Assembly: GCA_026874595.1 (NCBI GenBank)
Contig: CM049310.1
Span: forward strand, 78,979,056-79,043,055
Length of the DNA: 64,000 nucleotides
Direction of reading: 5' to 3'
Origin: Sipunculus nudus
Lineage: Eukaryota > Annelida > Sipuncula > Golfingiida > Sipunculidae
Program-made: the position numbers and the translations under genes
Notes under the pieces: model-generated
What the model saw: only the letters and a program-made list of their open reading frames with translations
What the model was told of the DNA's origin: nothing
The model's database searches: none
Part shown: piece by piece, positions 49,699 to 63,258 of the stretch
Layout of the letters: every line of letters starts with the position of its first letter
Numbering within the stretch: position 1 is the stretch's first letter

Positions 49699-52600
49699 CA
49701 ATTTACTAGAAATATTTTCATGTGTGTATATATTTATATACATTTATATTTATTAAATATACATGTGTACCGGCATATTGTAGGAGTATATTTATGAGAG
49801 AGAGAAAGAGAGAGAAAGAGAGAGAAAGAGGACGTTTGGGCAGATGGTAGCCTCCATGAAGCTGGACTGATGACACACGATAATTATTCTTCCTCCACCC
49901 AGCCCTTTAATTATGATATTCCCAGCATAAAGTTTTGCAAATGTGTTAAAGTGAGTATTAAACTTATATTGAAATTAAAAGTCATACCTTTATAAGTGCT
50001 TGAGTTTCGCCGCGTGAGAATCATTATCCGCATATGGGCTATCCGCATGCGGGTTAAGCTCCTCACGCAACGGATATACACTGCAGTCGTCCAAGATCTC
50101 CTTTGTTTAAGCCGCTGCTTTGTATAGCGAGATTCTTTGGGTTCCACCACCAGGGCTGACACAGACCAAAGACTTGTAATCAGATCAATCCCAGTGTGCA
50201 TCCAGCTCCAAAACATGCGATATACCCACTCTTGGCTCTGTGCGTTGAGCGGCTGTCTCGTGATTAAAATTTAAGGTCAGATGCACAATGATCTCATTCG
50301 TCTGATAGAAGTCCACATGAAATATATCTTTACATGGACAACAGTACCACTCTTCCTTTTCGATGGGTCCGCAACACATTCCCAAAATGGTAATCATCGA
50401 TAGAGACAGTTCAGCTGTTAAAATGCTTCATTAACTTTAGACTTGTGCTCCTCTTCAGTTTAAGCGCTCGCTTAAAGTTTTATTTTATAAAATTGCGATT
50501 CATTTTCAAGAGAAAGAAATGACGGGAGATTGTAAATGGGTGTCAGAGTAACCACAAGCTTTTACAAAATATGTAAGTGAAAATTCAAATCAATGTCTTA
50601 AAACTTCGCAAGTATCATAACTAACAGCCAATGGACTGGTCTCCTTTCCCAGAACCAGCATATTACCAGGAAATGGTCAAACCAGATCATGAATGCAGGA
50701 CGAAAAACAAGGTAATTTTAGAATTCGAGACAGGAAATGACGAAACTGGTTCAACAATCATTAAGGGAACTGTGTCGTAGACAATACGTATCCTCGAACA
50801 ATCGCATGATGGTCTTGCGTTTGCAAGTGCCGCCAAGATTGACCTCTTCGTGACCAGTGTATAGGTCAAAGGTCAATTACCGTAACTCACAGGTGCACAA
50901 GATTACACCATTTGGATGCATTTTGCATTTTAAGAATAGAAGTAGCGTGTAAGAATATAACACGAAGACACAGCTTAACATTAATATTTGTGTCACATTA
51001 AAATTTATCGATTTGTTCTTACCTCGAAGAAATGTTTCCGTAAAAATCAGACAGTAAAACACTTTCCTTGTCTAATAATGAAGGTGCTTTACACACATTT
51101 CTCCCGTGTTCTGGCCATGACTTGAATTAAACCCATCCCCCCCCCCCCCTTTCCGTTTCTCGTCCGCGTATCCCGAAGTTGTATCTACTGGATCAAATTT
51201 TATGCCACACAATTGTGTTGGTTGCAACATAAGCCCCAAGTTCTCTCGGTTTACCACCTATAACGTTGGCAGGGTCGCGCATAGAGCAATTCTATCTTTA
51301 CACCGCACCCGGCGGTGTTTACGATGCAACTTTTTTTTACTATTCTAATATCTATATACTGATATACTGATAGCTCCACTATCACATGAACATCTAGAAG
51401 CAATTTCCGTGTTTTTACTTAATCTTGAAACGGGTATAGAGGAAGAAGGAAGGCTATATGTCCACAAAAGCGACAGCAAATAAAGTGAAATCTCGATCGG
51501 TCCGCTCTGATGAGTCTGGACAGAAGAGGGGGGAATGTTCGTCTCTCTCCTCTGGCCACCCGGCTTTAGCCCTAAGATAAGCTCTATATACGAGTGGGTA
51601 AAGTGGCCCGTTTAAGGCCGGTGGTTTTCTTTAGGTTACCCCCACCTCTAGACACTACCGACCGTCACCACCGGAGTTATACTGAGTCCCTCGATTAGTG
51701 TTTATAACTATCAGTACAATCCATGTAAAATAAATATAGTTTACGACTTTGCGACAGGTCTTGTCTTCTGGGTTCTGCATAGCCCAATACATATAAAGCC
51801 TGAATCGCCGATGGTTTAATAATAATGTATTCTTTCGCGTGGCTATCATAAACCTCATTTGATAGTTGGGTAAAAATTTACTTACATACGAAGCTGTCAT
51901 GAAGTACTTGAGATTAAGAAATAATCCTTTCACTCAACCTCTTTTGGCCCAGGTACTCAACGGGCTAAATAATGCACGGGTGTGGTATGTCTGTGCGTAT
52001 GACGCAAGCTAGTAATCTGTTGTTTATACTCACAGCAGCACCTCGGGATCAGCTACGTTATGGTTCATTCGGCACTTGAAAACGACGAAATAGCCGTTGC
52101 AAATGACGACGTATTATTACGAAGCCACTTATCCTGTTGCCACACCAGGTTATGAAAATAGCGTTCAGGTTGAATTGACATGACTAACATTTCAGATACA
52201 GGTTTCTAGAGGATATGAACTTAATAAGATGAAAAAAAAAGAAGAAGAAAAAAAAAAAAAAAACACGCACGTGATGGGTACAGCTGATTTTTATGCAACT
52301 GTTGAATGCTTCTTTAAAATGGAGGTATTTCACAAGATCCACGAGGGGTCAGAGGACTGGCAGTAAACTGAAAGCGTACCCATTGCTTGAATCCTTGGTT
52401 AATTAATTCCACTATTGATATTACAGTATTTAAAAAAGACATGTCTTATAAAGTCCAAATGAAAAGCTTAAGATGTTAAATTATATACACAGAACGAGCC
52501 GATAGAGATGTAAGAGATGAGATCTGCTGTTTCAGCATTAACCATTTAGGTTTTGATCTTATGTTGCAACCTTCTATTCTAAATTACTTGGAATTTGAAA

Positions 52601-54330
52601 AGGTAAACGTCGATGTTAAATCTGATAAAATATAATTTCCAAAGAAATGTCATAAACTATTAATGCGTCTCATACTTATGCAGGTGCTGTTTTTTTTTAC
52701 AAATCTAGCTCAATGATCACGTCATAAAATATGCAGTTTCCATTTAAAAATTACACAAGGAGAGTACATTTTACCGCACTTTAAGATCACATTTTTTCCT
52801 TCCTTTATTTATATCAAATGTTCTATCTAATTTTGTCAGTGTCAGAATCCTGCTATGATTTGAACATTCATTAAAAAAATTGTTATTCCGTCTTTAAACT
52901 TTGTTGATACGCTTCTCCTTGTCACCAAACCCTAGATGCAGATCCATTCTCGCCTCGGTGCGGTCCTCTAGAGTTCTTTCGTGTTGAACCTTACCGAAGC
53001 CTGACAGGTTTATTTTTCCAGAAGTTTCTCGAAACCACTCATGGCGAAGCCATTTTGAGTACACACCAAAATCAATATGTTACAAGTCACATGTCGAAAT
53101 AACGCGTATACCCGTGGTATGGAGACTAACTACAGGAATTGAAATGTAAAGATTATGAATGCTGAACCAAGGTGACTGTATCGAATTTTTAACGATGTAC
53201 TGAAATTTTAAAGATATACTGTATTCATCTGTTTCTCTGATACCCATTACAAAAAAAAAAACAATGTAGGGCTTATATCATTTAATTATCATGTATAAAA
53301 ATATCCTGATAACCCTTATCAGCAGTGTATGTAGTAACAATACTTGAACATATTCCCTCCTTACTAAAACAACCTTCAAATCGTACTGACATACACTTAA
53401 CTAACAAACATACTTATATGGGAGCCCGTACACGACCCCATCGAACTCTGACCAACCAGCCGAGCGGACGTCGTAATAGCCCGCAAAAAATCACTGGCTA
53501 CCTTGCACGACAAAGTCCTGTTAGAATTAATTACATTACGATGTGACATTTCACTGGTACAGTGCACGAGTGCCAGATAAGTGTACGTTTTTTTCTCTGC
53601 CCTTACAAAAGTAACAAACTTTTTTACTGGCAACATGCAAAAAACAGCATTTTACGAAAATGTATTACGATTTGTCATAATGCGAGAAGGAACTAACAAA
53701 CCTCTCCGTAACATTAGAAAATAAAACATGAGTAGCTTACTATAACCCAAAAGATCCATGAGCATCCTCTTTTTAGCAAGGCAATGAGAGCTGGGACTAA
53801 GCTTTCACAGACCTTACTTCATCGAACCACTCTAGTAATAATTGCAAGAATAATGTAAAAGGCCAATGAACCAATCAAATGACGAGCGTAGGCTTCCTGT
53901 ACGCACTGGTCGAAATACATCTTCAGCTATTTTAGACCAAACATACATTGACAGAAAGGCTTTCAGAATCTGACCGATCAAATAAAGGCGTGTAAAACTA
54001 TCCGCTCCCTGGTGCATGTCTTCTTGTTCAAAAAATGTTCGAACAAATTTACTTAACTGCGTTATGTTAACATTTGTTAGGTTTAGATTGGTAGGCTCTT
54101 GTACTAAGATTCCAACGCGTGTGGATTCATAAAATAACTACCACAGAGGCTTGATAAAGGAAGGACCGTGAAGGAGCGTATCTGCTATAGAGCCTTGCTC
54201 AAAGAAAGATGTCCAAGAACACCTAATCTACTTCCACCTAATCTATTACGTGGCAGTACGATTATCTTGGAGCATGCGTGTTTGAGCAAATCGCATTTTG
54301 ACTAAGAGAGATCATTTGCGTGTTACACAT
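49699..54330. other. Gene-poor spacer between the surface-protein gene and the GALNT exon
   Basis: Contains a GAGAGAAA microsatellite (49797-49829), copy 2 of the CCGCTGCTTTGTATAGC repeat (50070-50205) and a C run (51137-51150). The reading frames here are short and none shows a known domain. Confidence 0.55.
50070..50205 (+). repeat. Dispersed repeat 'CCGCTGCTTTGTATAGC', copy 2
   Basis: GCAGTCGTCCAAGATCTCCTT, GCCGCTGCTTTGTATAGCGAG, AGGGCTGACAC and GTAATCAGATCAAT; collinear with 42285-42410. Confidence 0.8.
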
Positions 54331-54336
54331 TTTATT
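54331..54336 (-). terminator. Polyadenylation signal of the GALNT gene
   Basis: TTTATT on the plus strand (AATAAA on the minus strand), 32 nt after the TGA at 54371-54369. Confidence 0.6.
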
Positions 54337-54368
54337 TCAATGAGTCCAACTTAAAAGTCCTAAATCAA

Positions 54369-55329
54369 TCATGCCTTATAGTCAAACTTATATGTGAATC
54401 CCCATTTTTGGAATGGATTTTTGGGGTCACATTTCATACCCTGAGGGACTTGTTCTCCCTTGTGTGGTTCAAGGACGTTCGTAACCTGAGTGATACACCA
54501 TTCTGTTTCATGGCCTTTAGGACTGGTCAGATGGACACGTAATCTTCCGTGAAGTTCTCCCATTGGTTCAATAGACCAGCGTCCAAACTTATCCACATCT
54601 TGTGGTTCTGGACACTCATCGATAACTAACAAAAGTGATGGCCAGCGCATGCGCACGCATTGGTCTTTATACCGGAGAAGTCCTGAGTGCGTTAATCCAA
54701 AATAATTATTTGGGATTATTTTATGCTCATAACATACATAGGTTAATCCTAAAACATAGTCCTCTTTGTTCTCAAAACAAGCATTTGTTTCTGCGTTCAT
54801 AATTTCCGCGTAGTAATATGCGTCACTATGTGGAAGTGAGAGATAAGGTATAACATTATGGAGATACCATTCGAAGTTTTTGCACTTCATTGAATCGCGG
54901 AGTTTCATCCGCTTCTTAACGGATTCAATATCTTTCTGCGTGTAATCCACTCGGGTACGCGGGAAAACTCGCGTGGACGCGTAGAAATACTTCTTGAGGC
55001 CACCCATCCAGACGTCAGCTACGCGCATTAAATTTTTCTCCACGATTAAGTCCTTGTCCCCTGGGAACCGGTATGGAAACTCTTTGAAGACGTGACCAAC
55101 ACGTGAGCAAGTTACGGTTTCGACCATGCCGTGACACATCCATGCTCGGAATGCCAGTTCTATGTTTTCTCCGCCCCACACTTCAAGACCTTCATCAAAT
55201 GCCCCGATCTTCAAGAAGTAGTCCTTACGAGCAGCAAGTGCACAACCTACTAGTGTCGGACTTGGGAAGTTCCGTCCTTCCTCTAAGATGCGGTCTGATT
55301 CGTGATCTGGGATCTTCATCCAAACATAC
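54369..55329 (-). CDS. Polypeptide N-acetylgalactosaminyltransferase, last exon (C-terminal 320 aa)
   Basis: Acceptor TGCTGTTTTACAG at 55331-55330, then G completing a phase-2 codon, and an open frame to TGA. The exon starts inside the GT27 catalytic domain: YVWMKIPDHES, then FPSPTLVGCALAARKDYF and the Gal/GalNAc-T signature GLEVWGGENIELAFRAWMC with SRVGHVFK. RVADVWMGGLKKYFYA follows (most family members have WMDEYK, so this one differs). Next is CKNFEWYLHNVIPYLSLP, ending the catalytic domain, then a ricin B-type lectin domain of about 125 residues with weak Cys and QxW motifs (NACFE where CLD is usual; FQKWGFTYKF at the end). The enzyme starts mucin-type O-glycosylation in the Golgi using UDP-GalNAc. 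Upstream exons (TM anchor, DxH motif) were not found in the 8.7 kb to the right edge. Confidence 0.9.
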
Positions 55330-55966
55330 CTGTAAAACAGCAAAAATGATTATTTTAAAATCCAAAATGTAACAGGTTTTATTCTTCTTCACATCTCCAT
55401 AGCGGTAACATAATAAGCCAGGATCGAACTTAACGAGGTCATAGAATATATTCTACACTTTCACGACAGTTTTACAAGATGTGGTGTACGTTTACCGCAT
55501 TATAACAGTACGTGATATGTCACAGCGTATATCTGAAAACACCCCTTACTCAGTGTCTCATATTATATTCTTAATACTAATCCAACCACTGCACACACAA
55601 GGAACATTTTCTTTAAACTGCCACCATGGGAGAAGTGCATTACTGGCGCCGAGCCAAGCGTTTAAACTTCGCTGAAATCCCTGCTAACACCCATAAATAC
55701 CCAGCTTAATCGGACAGAAAACCAGTTGTCGAAGAATTTTGGCACTGTGCCAGCACCTGGTGGCGGTTTATAAACAAAAGTTTTCCGTGAAAGCAGTTTT
55801 GGAATGAGAAAGATAAGTAAAAAAAATGTGTGAAGATAAATGCGTGTAACATTTGGTATGGCCATATTTGGTAATGCTGTGATGCTTGTTAATTTCTAAT
55901 ACATTTAAATAGGATGATCCGTCAAATATAATTTCACACACACAAAATAATAATAATATGTTTCTC

Positions 55967-56075
55967 AGGCACTTTTTTCACGAAAAATGATGCGGGTGGG
56001 CGGCTTTTATATTTTATTTTTTTTACCGTGAAAATAGCGTTAAATATAATAATTATTTCTCAGGCACTGGCATAA
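55967..56075. repeat. Fragment related to the 45.4-kb 'TCTCAGGCAC' MITE-like element
   Basis: TTTCTCAGGCACTTTTTTC then GATGCGGGTGGGCGGCTTTT, and a second TTTCTCAGGCACTGG at 56063. Shares the end and the GCGGGCGGGCG block of 45373-45425. Confidence 0.5.
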
Positions 56076-57424
56076 AAATGACAAGTATTAAAGGATTTTT
56101 TTTCTTAAACTACCTTGTGAACCAGGTTATTGAATCGTGACACTTTGTACACAGAATCTGTTACATTAAGATACTGGCGGGGGTTTGTAGGATAATATGA
56201 TAAATTCGAAAGGAAGATTGTTTGAAAGCAGAGGGCGCAACAGCAGAATCAAGATGAAACTTAGCTTACGCGTACTGGATTATCAGCTGTACGAAAATTT
56301 AAATGCTGCAGCATCTTGGGTGTTCTTCAGTATATATTTATTTAATCTGATTTTGGTGGCGGAAAATGGTTCTAAGATCCCCAAAGGTGCTTTTATAAAT
56401 ACTCTGATAGCTGACACCACCGTGCTTATACAAAGTACACGCCAGGAACATTATTGCGGCCCGGAGCGTCATAAAGCATGATAATGGAACGTAATATACT
56501 CGTAACACACAAGCAAAATAGGCCGTACTTATTACGTCAGTTGTAACTGATTTAAACCCTTGAAAGTATACGCTATTCCTAAAGTAAATGCATGGTGTGA
56601 TGTATTTACTTTTCACGCATGTGATATATCTCATATAATGTTCCGTGCTTAATGATTCATTTGGCAGCATGTAACGTCAGAACTGCATGGAACTACTTTT
56701 ACTGCATCAATTTGGCATTTTAATAGTATCATAATATGTTTTATACTACAATACGTTCATCTTGTTTTTATGTGCAGCAGTTCACAAGAGTGTTTCCGCT
56801 GTACAGAGAAAAATCTGATCAATACAACCATTGCAAGAAATCAAATGGTATTTTGTAAAATTTCTATCAACTCGTTATTAGGAATGAGTATATAATCCTT
56901 TATGTCACCTTGCTCAAAACTAAAACAAAATATAATACAACAAAAACATAATTTATGGCAAGCGAACAAGAGAGATTCATGGTTTCTAAAATTCTATTCT
57001 GCACATATTGTCATCTACCGTAAACTCGCATCAGAAAACCTTGCATGTTATTATGACGTATGTTTTATGAAGGAGGAGGTTCTGTAGTACCCTGTAGTGC
57101 CCGGTAAGTAAACGACCAGAGCCAACTTTACAGCTACACTAGACGTCATTGGCTATTGATGAAGTTGGTATATCTCATGTTGGTATTTTCTTTATTTCCG
57201 CATGGATAAACACATATACGAGCCATACGTTTACTTGAACAGGCACATAAAACATGGTCATTATTTGGTACTATTACCTCACTGGCACACCGAATTAGCT
57301 TATTATTGATGAGAAAAGACATTTAACATTTATTGTTCCAGGGTGCTTATAAACAAATTGGTCGATGAACGATAACCAAACAACTTCCCAGTACATTTAT
57401 CTGCAACGTTAGAGGTAAGACGTT

Positions 57425-57670
57425 CGTCTGTGTGTTTGCGTGTGTGTTTGTTCACAACATAACACCCGTAGTCATGAACGGAATCCCATGCAATTATCAG
57501 GGCATTTCGGAAAGGGCCAATGAAAAAATTATTAGTTTTTGTTTTGAAGATGATGCGGATTTAGGAACGTAATCAAGGAATATTCACAAATGTACAGTCA
57601 CTTATACACGAAGAGAACAATGAATACGGGACGAATAAGTGAATGCAAATACATAGCGGAGGCTTGCATT
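57425..57670 (+). mobile_element. MITE-like repeat, GCCTCCGCCA family, copy 3
   Basis: CAACATAACACCCGTAGTCA, GGGCATTTCGGAAAGGGCCAATGA, GTACAGTCACTTATACACG and GAATAAGTGAATGCAAA, ending GCGGAGGCTTGCATT. Collinear with 12870-13155; left end decayed. Confidence 0.65.
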
Positions 57671-59395
57671 AATTAGAATGCAAAGAAAGCTTTGCTTGAT
57701 CCAGCTAACAAACAAACAGAGATTAGCACAAATCCTTGAACATAATGAAGTTAATATATTTGGAGTTTAGGAAGACAATGGTACTTTGTAAAGATTAAGA
57801 CCAAATAAACAAGTATACATACACTTACACTCAGATATACACGATAATTGAGTCACTTAGAGAAAACATACACACACATATACATATACAAAAGGGAAGA
57901 ACTTCTTTAATTACCATCATGTCCGGCGAGTGACCGGAAGTGATGTCACATATGGACAATAAACATGTAGCCATTTATATCTTGCGTCTCTCTGCTCCAC
58001 TCGCATGGCTGAGATATATCACGAAGCCCATGAAGTACCATTCATTTCTACTTTCAACCACGTATTTAAATGCACTGATCAGCTGCTTTAGTTTGAACCG
58101 AGAATCCACCGTCACATAAACAGATATCTCATTACAGCCTGCTAAACTAGGTCATTATGACAAGGTTAGGTTGAAGAAAACTAATGGTTGACGCTGAGTT
58201 TTTTTGGTCAAATGATGTTTCTGCTAGACTGGCTATATCTGATGCGGACTGAATATACGTGACCCGCGTGACCCCAGTACCTGAAAGACGCCTAATAAAT
58301 ATCTGCTGTGGCCCATCGACCTTTCTGTTTTTTACATGGCTGTACATTCCACACCTACAAGCGCAAACAGTTACCACAAAAGCTTAGAGAATATCAACGC
58401 GACCGCATCCAATACATCAAGAGGAGGTCCCTCTAAATTTTCTTAATTTTTTTTTCTTCTTCATAAATGGATATATTGTGCCGTGTGGGACACAAAATCC
58501 AGTCTTGTAATACGGTTCTTTCTCCTTTTTCTATTGTTGTATTTGTAAAGTAAGCCTATATGTACTCATAGATTTTTGTGTCCGAGTTGTTTGAAATTAT
58601 ATTATAATTCGAAGCAAGTCTACATCTTGAACTGGAAAACATTACCTCAGGTCGCAAAATATGGCAAATGATGCTGATTTGTTGCCACGTTGTGAATAAG
58701 AGCTTTACAACATGTAACCAAATAAAATGAGAAAAATTTTCTTATAATAGTTGACAGGCAAACAAAAGTCGCTCATCAGAAGCATTTAAAATTTTTTTCT
58801 TACCTTATTGGTTTTCATCAGTTAAATGAACCATTAAACGAGCCGGTATCATTATTTTAGTCAGAGTGCTTCCTGTGACCCCAAGCTTCAGGCAACATTT
58901 GTCTATCTTATAATTTCACATGTTTAGGTTATTTCATCTGCTTGGCACAATATCCACCAAATGTTTTCTGAAGAAATCAATATACAATCACTGTATGATG
59001 GAGATAACGATCTGATGCACACAATGTCGCCGTATGTAGCACGTCAATCACGTGACAAGTATGGTATAGGACATTAATTACATATTGGCGTGATGTTAAT
59101 AGGAGGTGGAGAGTGTGATGGTTATCGTACAAATTATATACAATCAACGTTACTAATGGAATAGTGCTGCGCAGTACTGTTCAGTTTTATGTATGATCAT
59201 TATTGCTGGCCTTTTCCCGCATCCGGTCGACCGACCGTGCTCAGCGTGTCTAAATGCAGAAAATGGAGATTTAATTATAGCAGTTTACATCCCTAGGAAA
59301 AATATTCAACTAGACCGGATGATATGCCGGTGTTGGGAATTTAAGTAATGACACATTATGTTTCACATACTGTGCACGTCTTAAACATACTGTGG

Positions 59396-59490
59396 TTTCC
59401 TTATTGTTCTTGAGGGTTTCAAATTTGTGATATTCGCGAAAGGGGAATTATCGCGAAAATAAAATGTTCGTGAGTAAGAATTCCAAACGT
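59396..59490 (+). repeat. Dispersed 'TTCGCGAGGGTTTC' repeat, copy 2
   Basis: TTCTTGAGGGTTTCAAATTTG, ATATTCGCGAAAGGGGAATT and ATCGCGAAAATAAAATGTTCGTGAG; collinear with 25122-25205. Confidence 0.6.
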
Positions 59491-60723
59491 CGAAGGTAAA
59501 GTTGAAAATTAAAGGTTGACATAATTGTATGTTCATAAATTAATGTTTTTAAAATATCAAATTTTTAAAATTGTCTGTCATTAACGAAAATTTTTTGTTA
59601 ATAATTTTTGGGCACATAATAATCGCGATTATTCCCCCGGGAATATCATGACAATCACAGTATTTAGGATGAACCTTTTAATAAACTACCATCTAAAATG
59701 CCTATATGATAATTCACGGTGGTTTTAAAAATTTTATATTTGGATTTTTACCTTTAATTAAGAAGTTAAACATTCAAGGTCTTGAGCATGTGAATTATGA
59801 TAAGATTAAAACCATATAACATTGTGTTTCAGTATTTCAAAACATTTTATGTTTATTGGTGCATCAAACTTACGACATACTTACAACAGCCTGTGTCTAT
59901 GCGCCCAAAGATTGTTTTAAAAATATAAAACGATGAAACATATTTATTATCTTTTCTCAGATTTATATACAAGTCCATTTAAATTAAAAGGTAACTGAAA
60001 CACAGATCACGAGACACTGCAGGAAAGCAAAAGCAATATAGCGCCAACAACAGTGAGACGAGGTTACGTACAGTTTGGCATGTAGTGCAACGAGGCGAAT
60101 GCAGCAAACCTTGGCGAATTACAACCTAAACTAAAGTGCTTTATGACAGGTGGAAGCCAAATTTATTGGAGGTGGAGAGAGAACAAAGACAGAGGTCGTT
60201 GAGAAGGCATTTCTTGCCGACTGGTTCACTATACACTGTCACCTTTTAATTGTTTTTAACCGCACCTGCAAAATGATGTTGTGAACACCAGCAAATATCC
60301 ACGACACATTTTAAACATGTTATAGTGCGACCACTAAAGATGTAATAAAATAATATTTACTGCGTTTTAATATGGATGTAAGTAGTGAGACACGTTTAAA
60401 ATTAATCGAAATAACACGTACTGTTTTATATACTTATAAATTATACAGATATATATTGGCGCACGCTGAAGATGTGCCATGCATGCGCTGTGATACCTAG
60501 ACATGCATAGCTCCTGATATTATTTCTATTACATAATACATATGCATGTATTCACTATATATTACAATATTCAATATAATTGCTAATAAAAAGCTGTCAC
60601 CAGTAACATGGTCTGGGGTTGGTACGCGCTACTATGAAAGAGTGATAGCATGTGTGACAATGGATGATATGTTATTAAGATACCTACAGTGGTTTACAAA
60701 ATGAAAGCAGATGCAGGGATGTC

Positions 60724-60742
60724 GGGGGGGGGGGGGGGGGAG
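60724..60742. repeat. G homopolymer
   Basis: Uninterrupted run of about 18 G. Confidence 0.9.
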
Positions 60743-63206
60743 GCTACCGATGCACAGTCTCTAAGACTAATTTCAATTTAATTACATGCGGACATTCCCT
60801 CAAGCAGACCAGTACCAAATCACAGAGCTTTACGTTATCATTTTCACCTGTACACCATTTATTCGGAGTACACTGATATCCGGTTACTGTTATAATGCTT
60901 TTGCTTGTCAGCTCCTTCTGGTGTTAAACTACAAACGATTTAGTATTTATAATTAAACTAATAGGTAGCATAATTATAAACAAATTCATTTTACATGGAA
61001 TATACAAATAGTTGTTATAACGGCAGAATTCCATTTCGTTTATAGACTACTTGATAACAGTGACATACAGTTATCCTGGCATCAACCAGATTCCGTGTAT
61101 CGCATCCGCAGGTCCTCGGCGTTTTACACCGTGGAACCCCCGAAAGGCACACTCGTCTGTGAGTGAATCACGACTGTGGTGCAGGGCGCTCACACTAGAT
61201 GGGGGCCGACCATGAAAAATCTCGCCTTCCTGGGCTGCTTTTTTAACTTACGACCTCCCGGCTTTGAGCCATGGCTCTACTCCTCGACCACAGATGCCGG
61301 TAATGAAAGAACTTTTGTACCTTGCTTATTTCTACGCAGCAGACGTAACCTCCGTCTGTGAGTACTAATTGAAATTCACGCAATAAAACCTATTTCAACG
61401 AGTACAGTGTACAATTTTTCTAAGATCAAAGAGCCGAAAAACGCCATTAAATTACCGTTTATGTCATCTAAGTTTTATAACCCAGTAGTTCTCGTCTTCA
61501 AACAAGACTGAATACCCCCTGAACGCCTGTCTTCTTTTATATACAGTCTTTTTAAGAAGTCTTTCATGGTACCCGGTTGTCTTTCTTTAGTAGGTTTAGT
61601 GTACGATTTAATGATCCCCGCTTTATAGATCTAACTTTGTGTATGTCCATTTGTACTTAGGAAAAGTGTCCCATTTGTGGGGCCCCCGTATTCTATGCTG
61701 CTATATCGCTGACGGAATCGGGGCGTTTTATGTACCATTTCGTGACAATGCATCTCAATTACTCCGGTATGAAAGGTCTTCCACAGACAATGTATACAAG
61801 TCCTCCCACCACGCAGGCAAGGAAATTATCGATATGATTTAGTATCCTTCACAAATATGTTTTTGGAATATACTCTTTGTTGCTGAGCGTGACGATGATA
61901 AAAATGGGTATATACATATATATATATATATGTTCTGCTTACAATTCACATATGGCACGTAACGCTTCTCTTTAGCTTTGTTTACCGTTACACAACTTTT
62001 GTTTTTATTAATATGTTATGTGCTGTGTGGGTGGAAGTTATTTATTATTTATATATCCCTGTATATAAAAGTGATAATGTATTGTAATATAAATTGAGTG
62101 TTAGGTTACAGTGTTGACAGAATGTCTCATGAGTGTGTCAAAACGTTATGATTTAAAGCAGTATCTTCGAATGGTTGACAAATATTAAAGTTATCAAACA
62201 AAAGACATCGATGTAGATATGGCAAACTATAACAAGGATACTCGGTGAAAGAAGAAGAATATGTGACCAAAAATGGCAAAAGAACAGGGAAAGCACGTGT
62301 AAACCAGAAAAGGCAGAAAGAAGATAGGAAGTATTCATGGAAAATTGACTTAAAGCAGGGATAAATAATCCGCCAAAGAAAGTTGCCAAAATATGACGTG
62401 TTACCAGACCAAATAAGACCGGAGGTTCACAATCGTGACATGTTGAAAAAAAAATGTGGAACACGAACAATAAATGAAAAACAATAATAAAATTATATTA
62501 GAAAATATAAACATAATAAATACAGAGAGCATGATCTCATTGAAAGAGACCGAGGTTACAAAAACTAAAGTGAAAATGATGATTGTATGTAAACATCAAC
62601 AAGCAAATTGTTTTTTAAGTTCTATTTCTTTTATGTACTAAACAGGTATCTTTGCATCATGGCTAAATAAAACCCATGCAACTTTGTTTAAAAACCACTA
62701 ACCCATGTGGATTTGCTTCTATTAACACATGGTTGATAGAGAAAAATATTGTTTCAAAACTACAATGTGTTGAAATGAGAAAATTGACAAGCAAACTTTA
62801 TCCATTAGCATTTGGGAATGGAAACACTAAACATTATAGAAACGTTCTCATTGTTATTCCCTTGCGTACTCTTCAGACTGATGAACAGACCTCCGGTTTA
62901 ACCTAGATCCAGTCAGACCACATCGTTTCTATGATCATATACAATATACCAGACGACGTTAATTATGGTTTATGCTAATCATATATGCGAGATGAAATGT
63001 CTGAAATGTCTGCGCTTTCAAGATATCTCCTGAAGGAGTTTATATTTAGATAAAGGCTTTGAGTATGGATATTTTTTTAATGAGCGCATGAGCGCGGTTA
63101 CAATATTTATTCTCTTTGAAAAAATAACATATGCAGGTGATCCTTGCACTACACGAAGAATAACAACTGCTTCAGACGGTTGAACATACATGCTGCGAAT
63201 GGATAC

Positions 63207-63210
<4 letters not shown>

Positions 63211-63253
<43 letters not shown>

Positions 63254-63258
63254 GTATA
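63211..63258. repeat. TA microsatellite
   Basis: (TA)n with GTATATG at its right end. Confidence 0.9.

Noticed and set aside
58147-58377. 76-aa minus-strand frame as an upstream GALNT exon
   Set aside because: No GT27 motif, no fitting splice pair; composition looks random.
61080-61380. GC-richer stretch with exon-like strings and a 61-aa frame (PPGFEPWLYSST)
   Set aside because: No recognisable domain, frames conflict between the splice strings, and it could be a degenerate repeat. Not supported as a gene.
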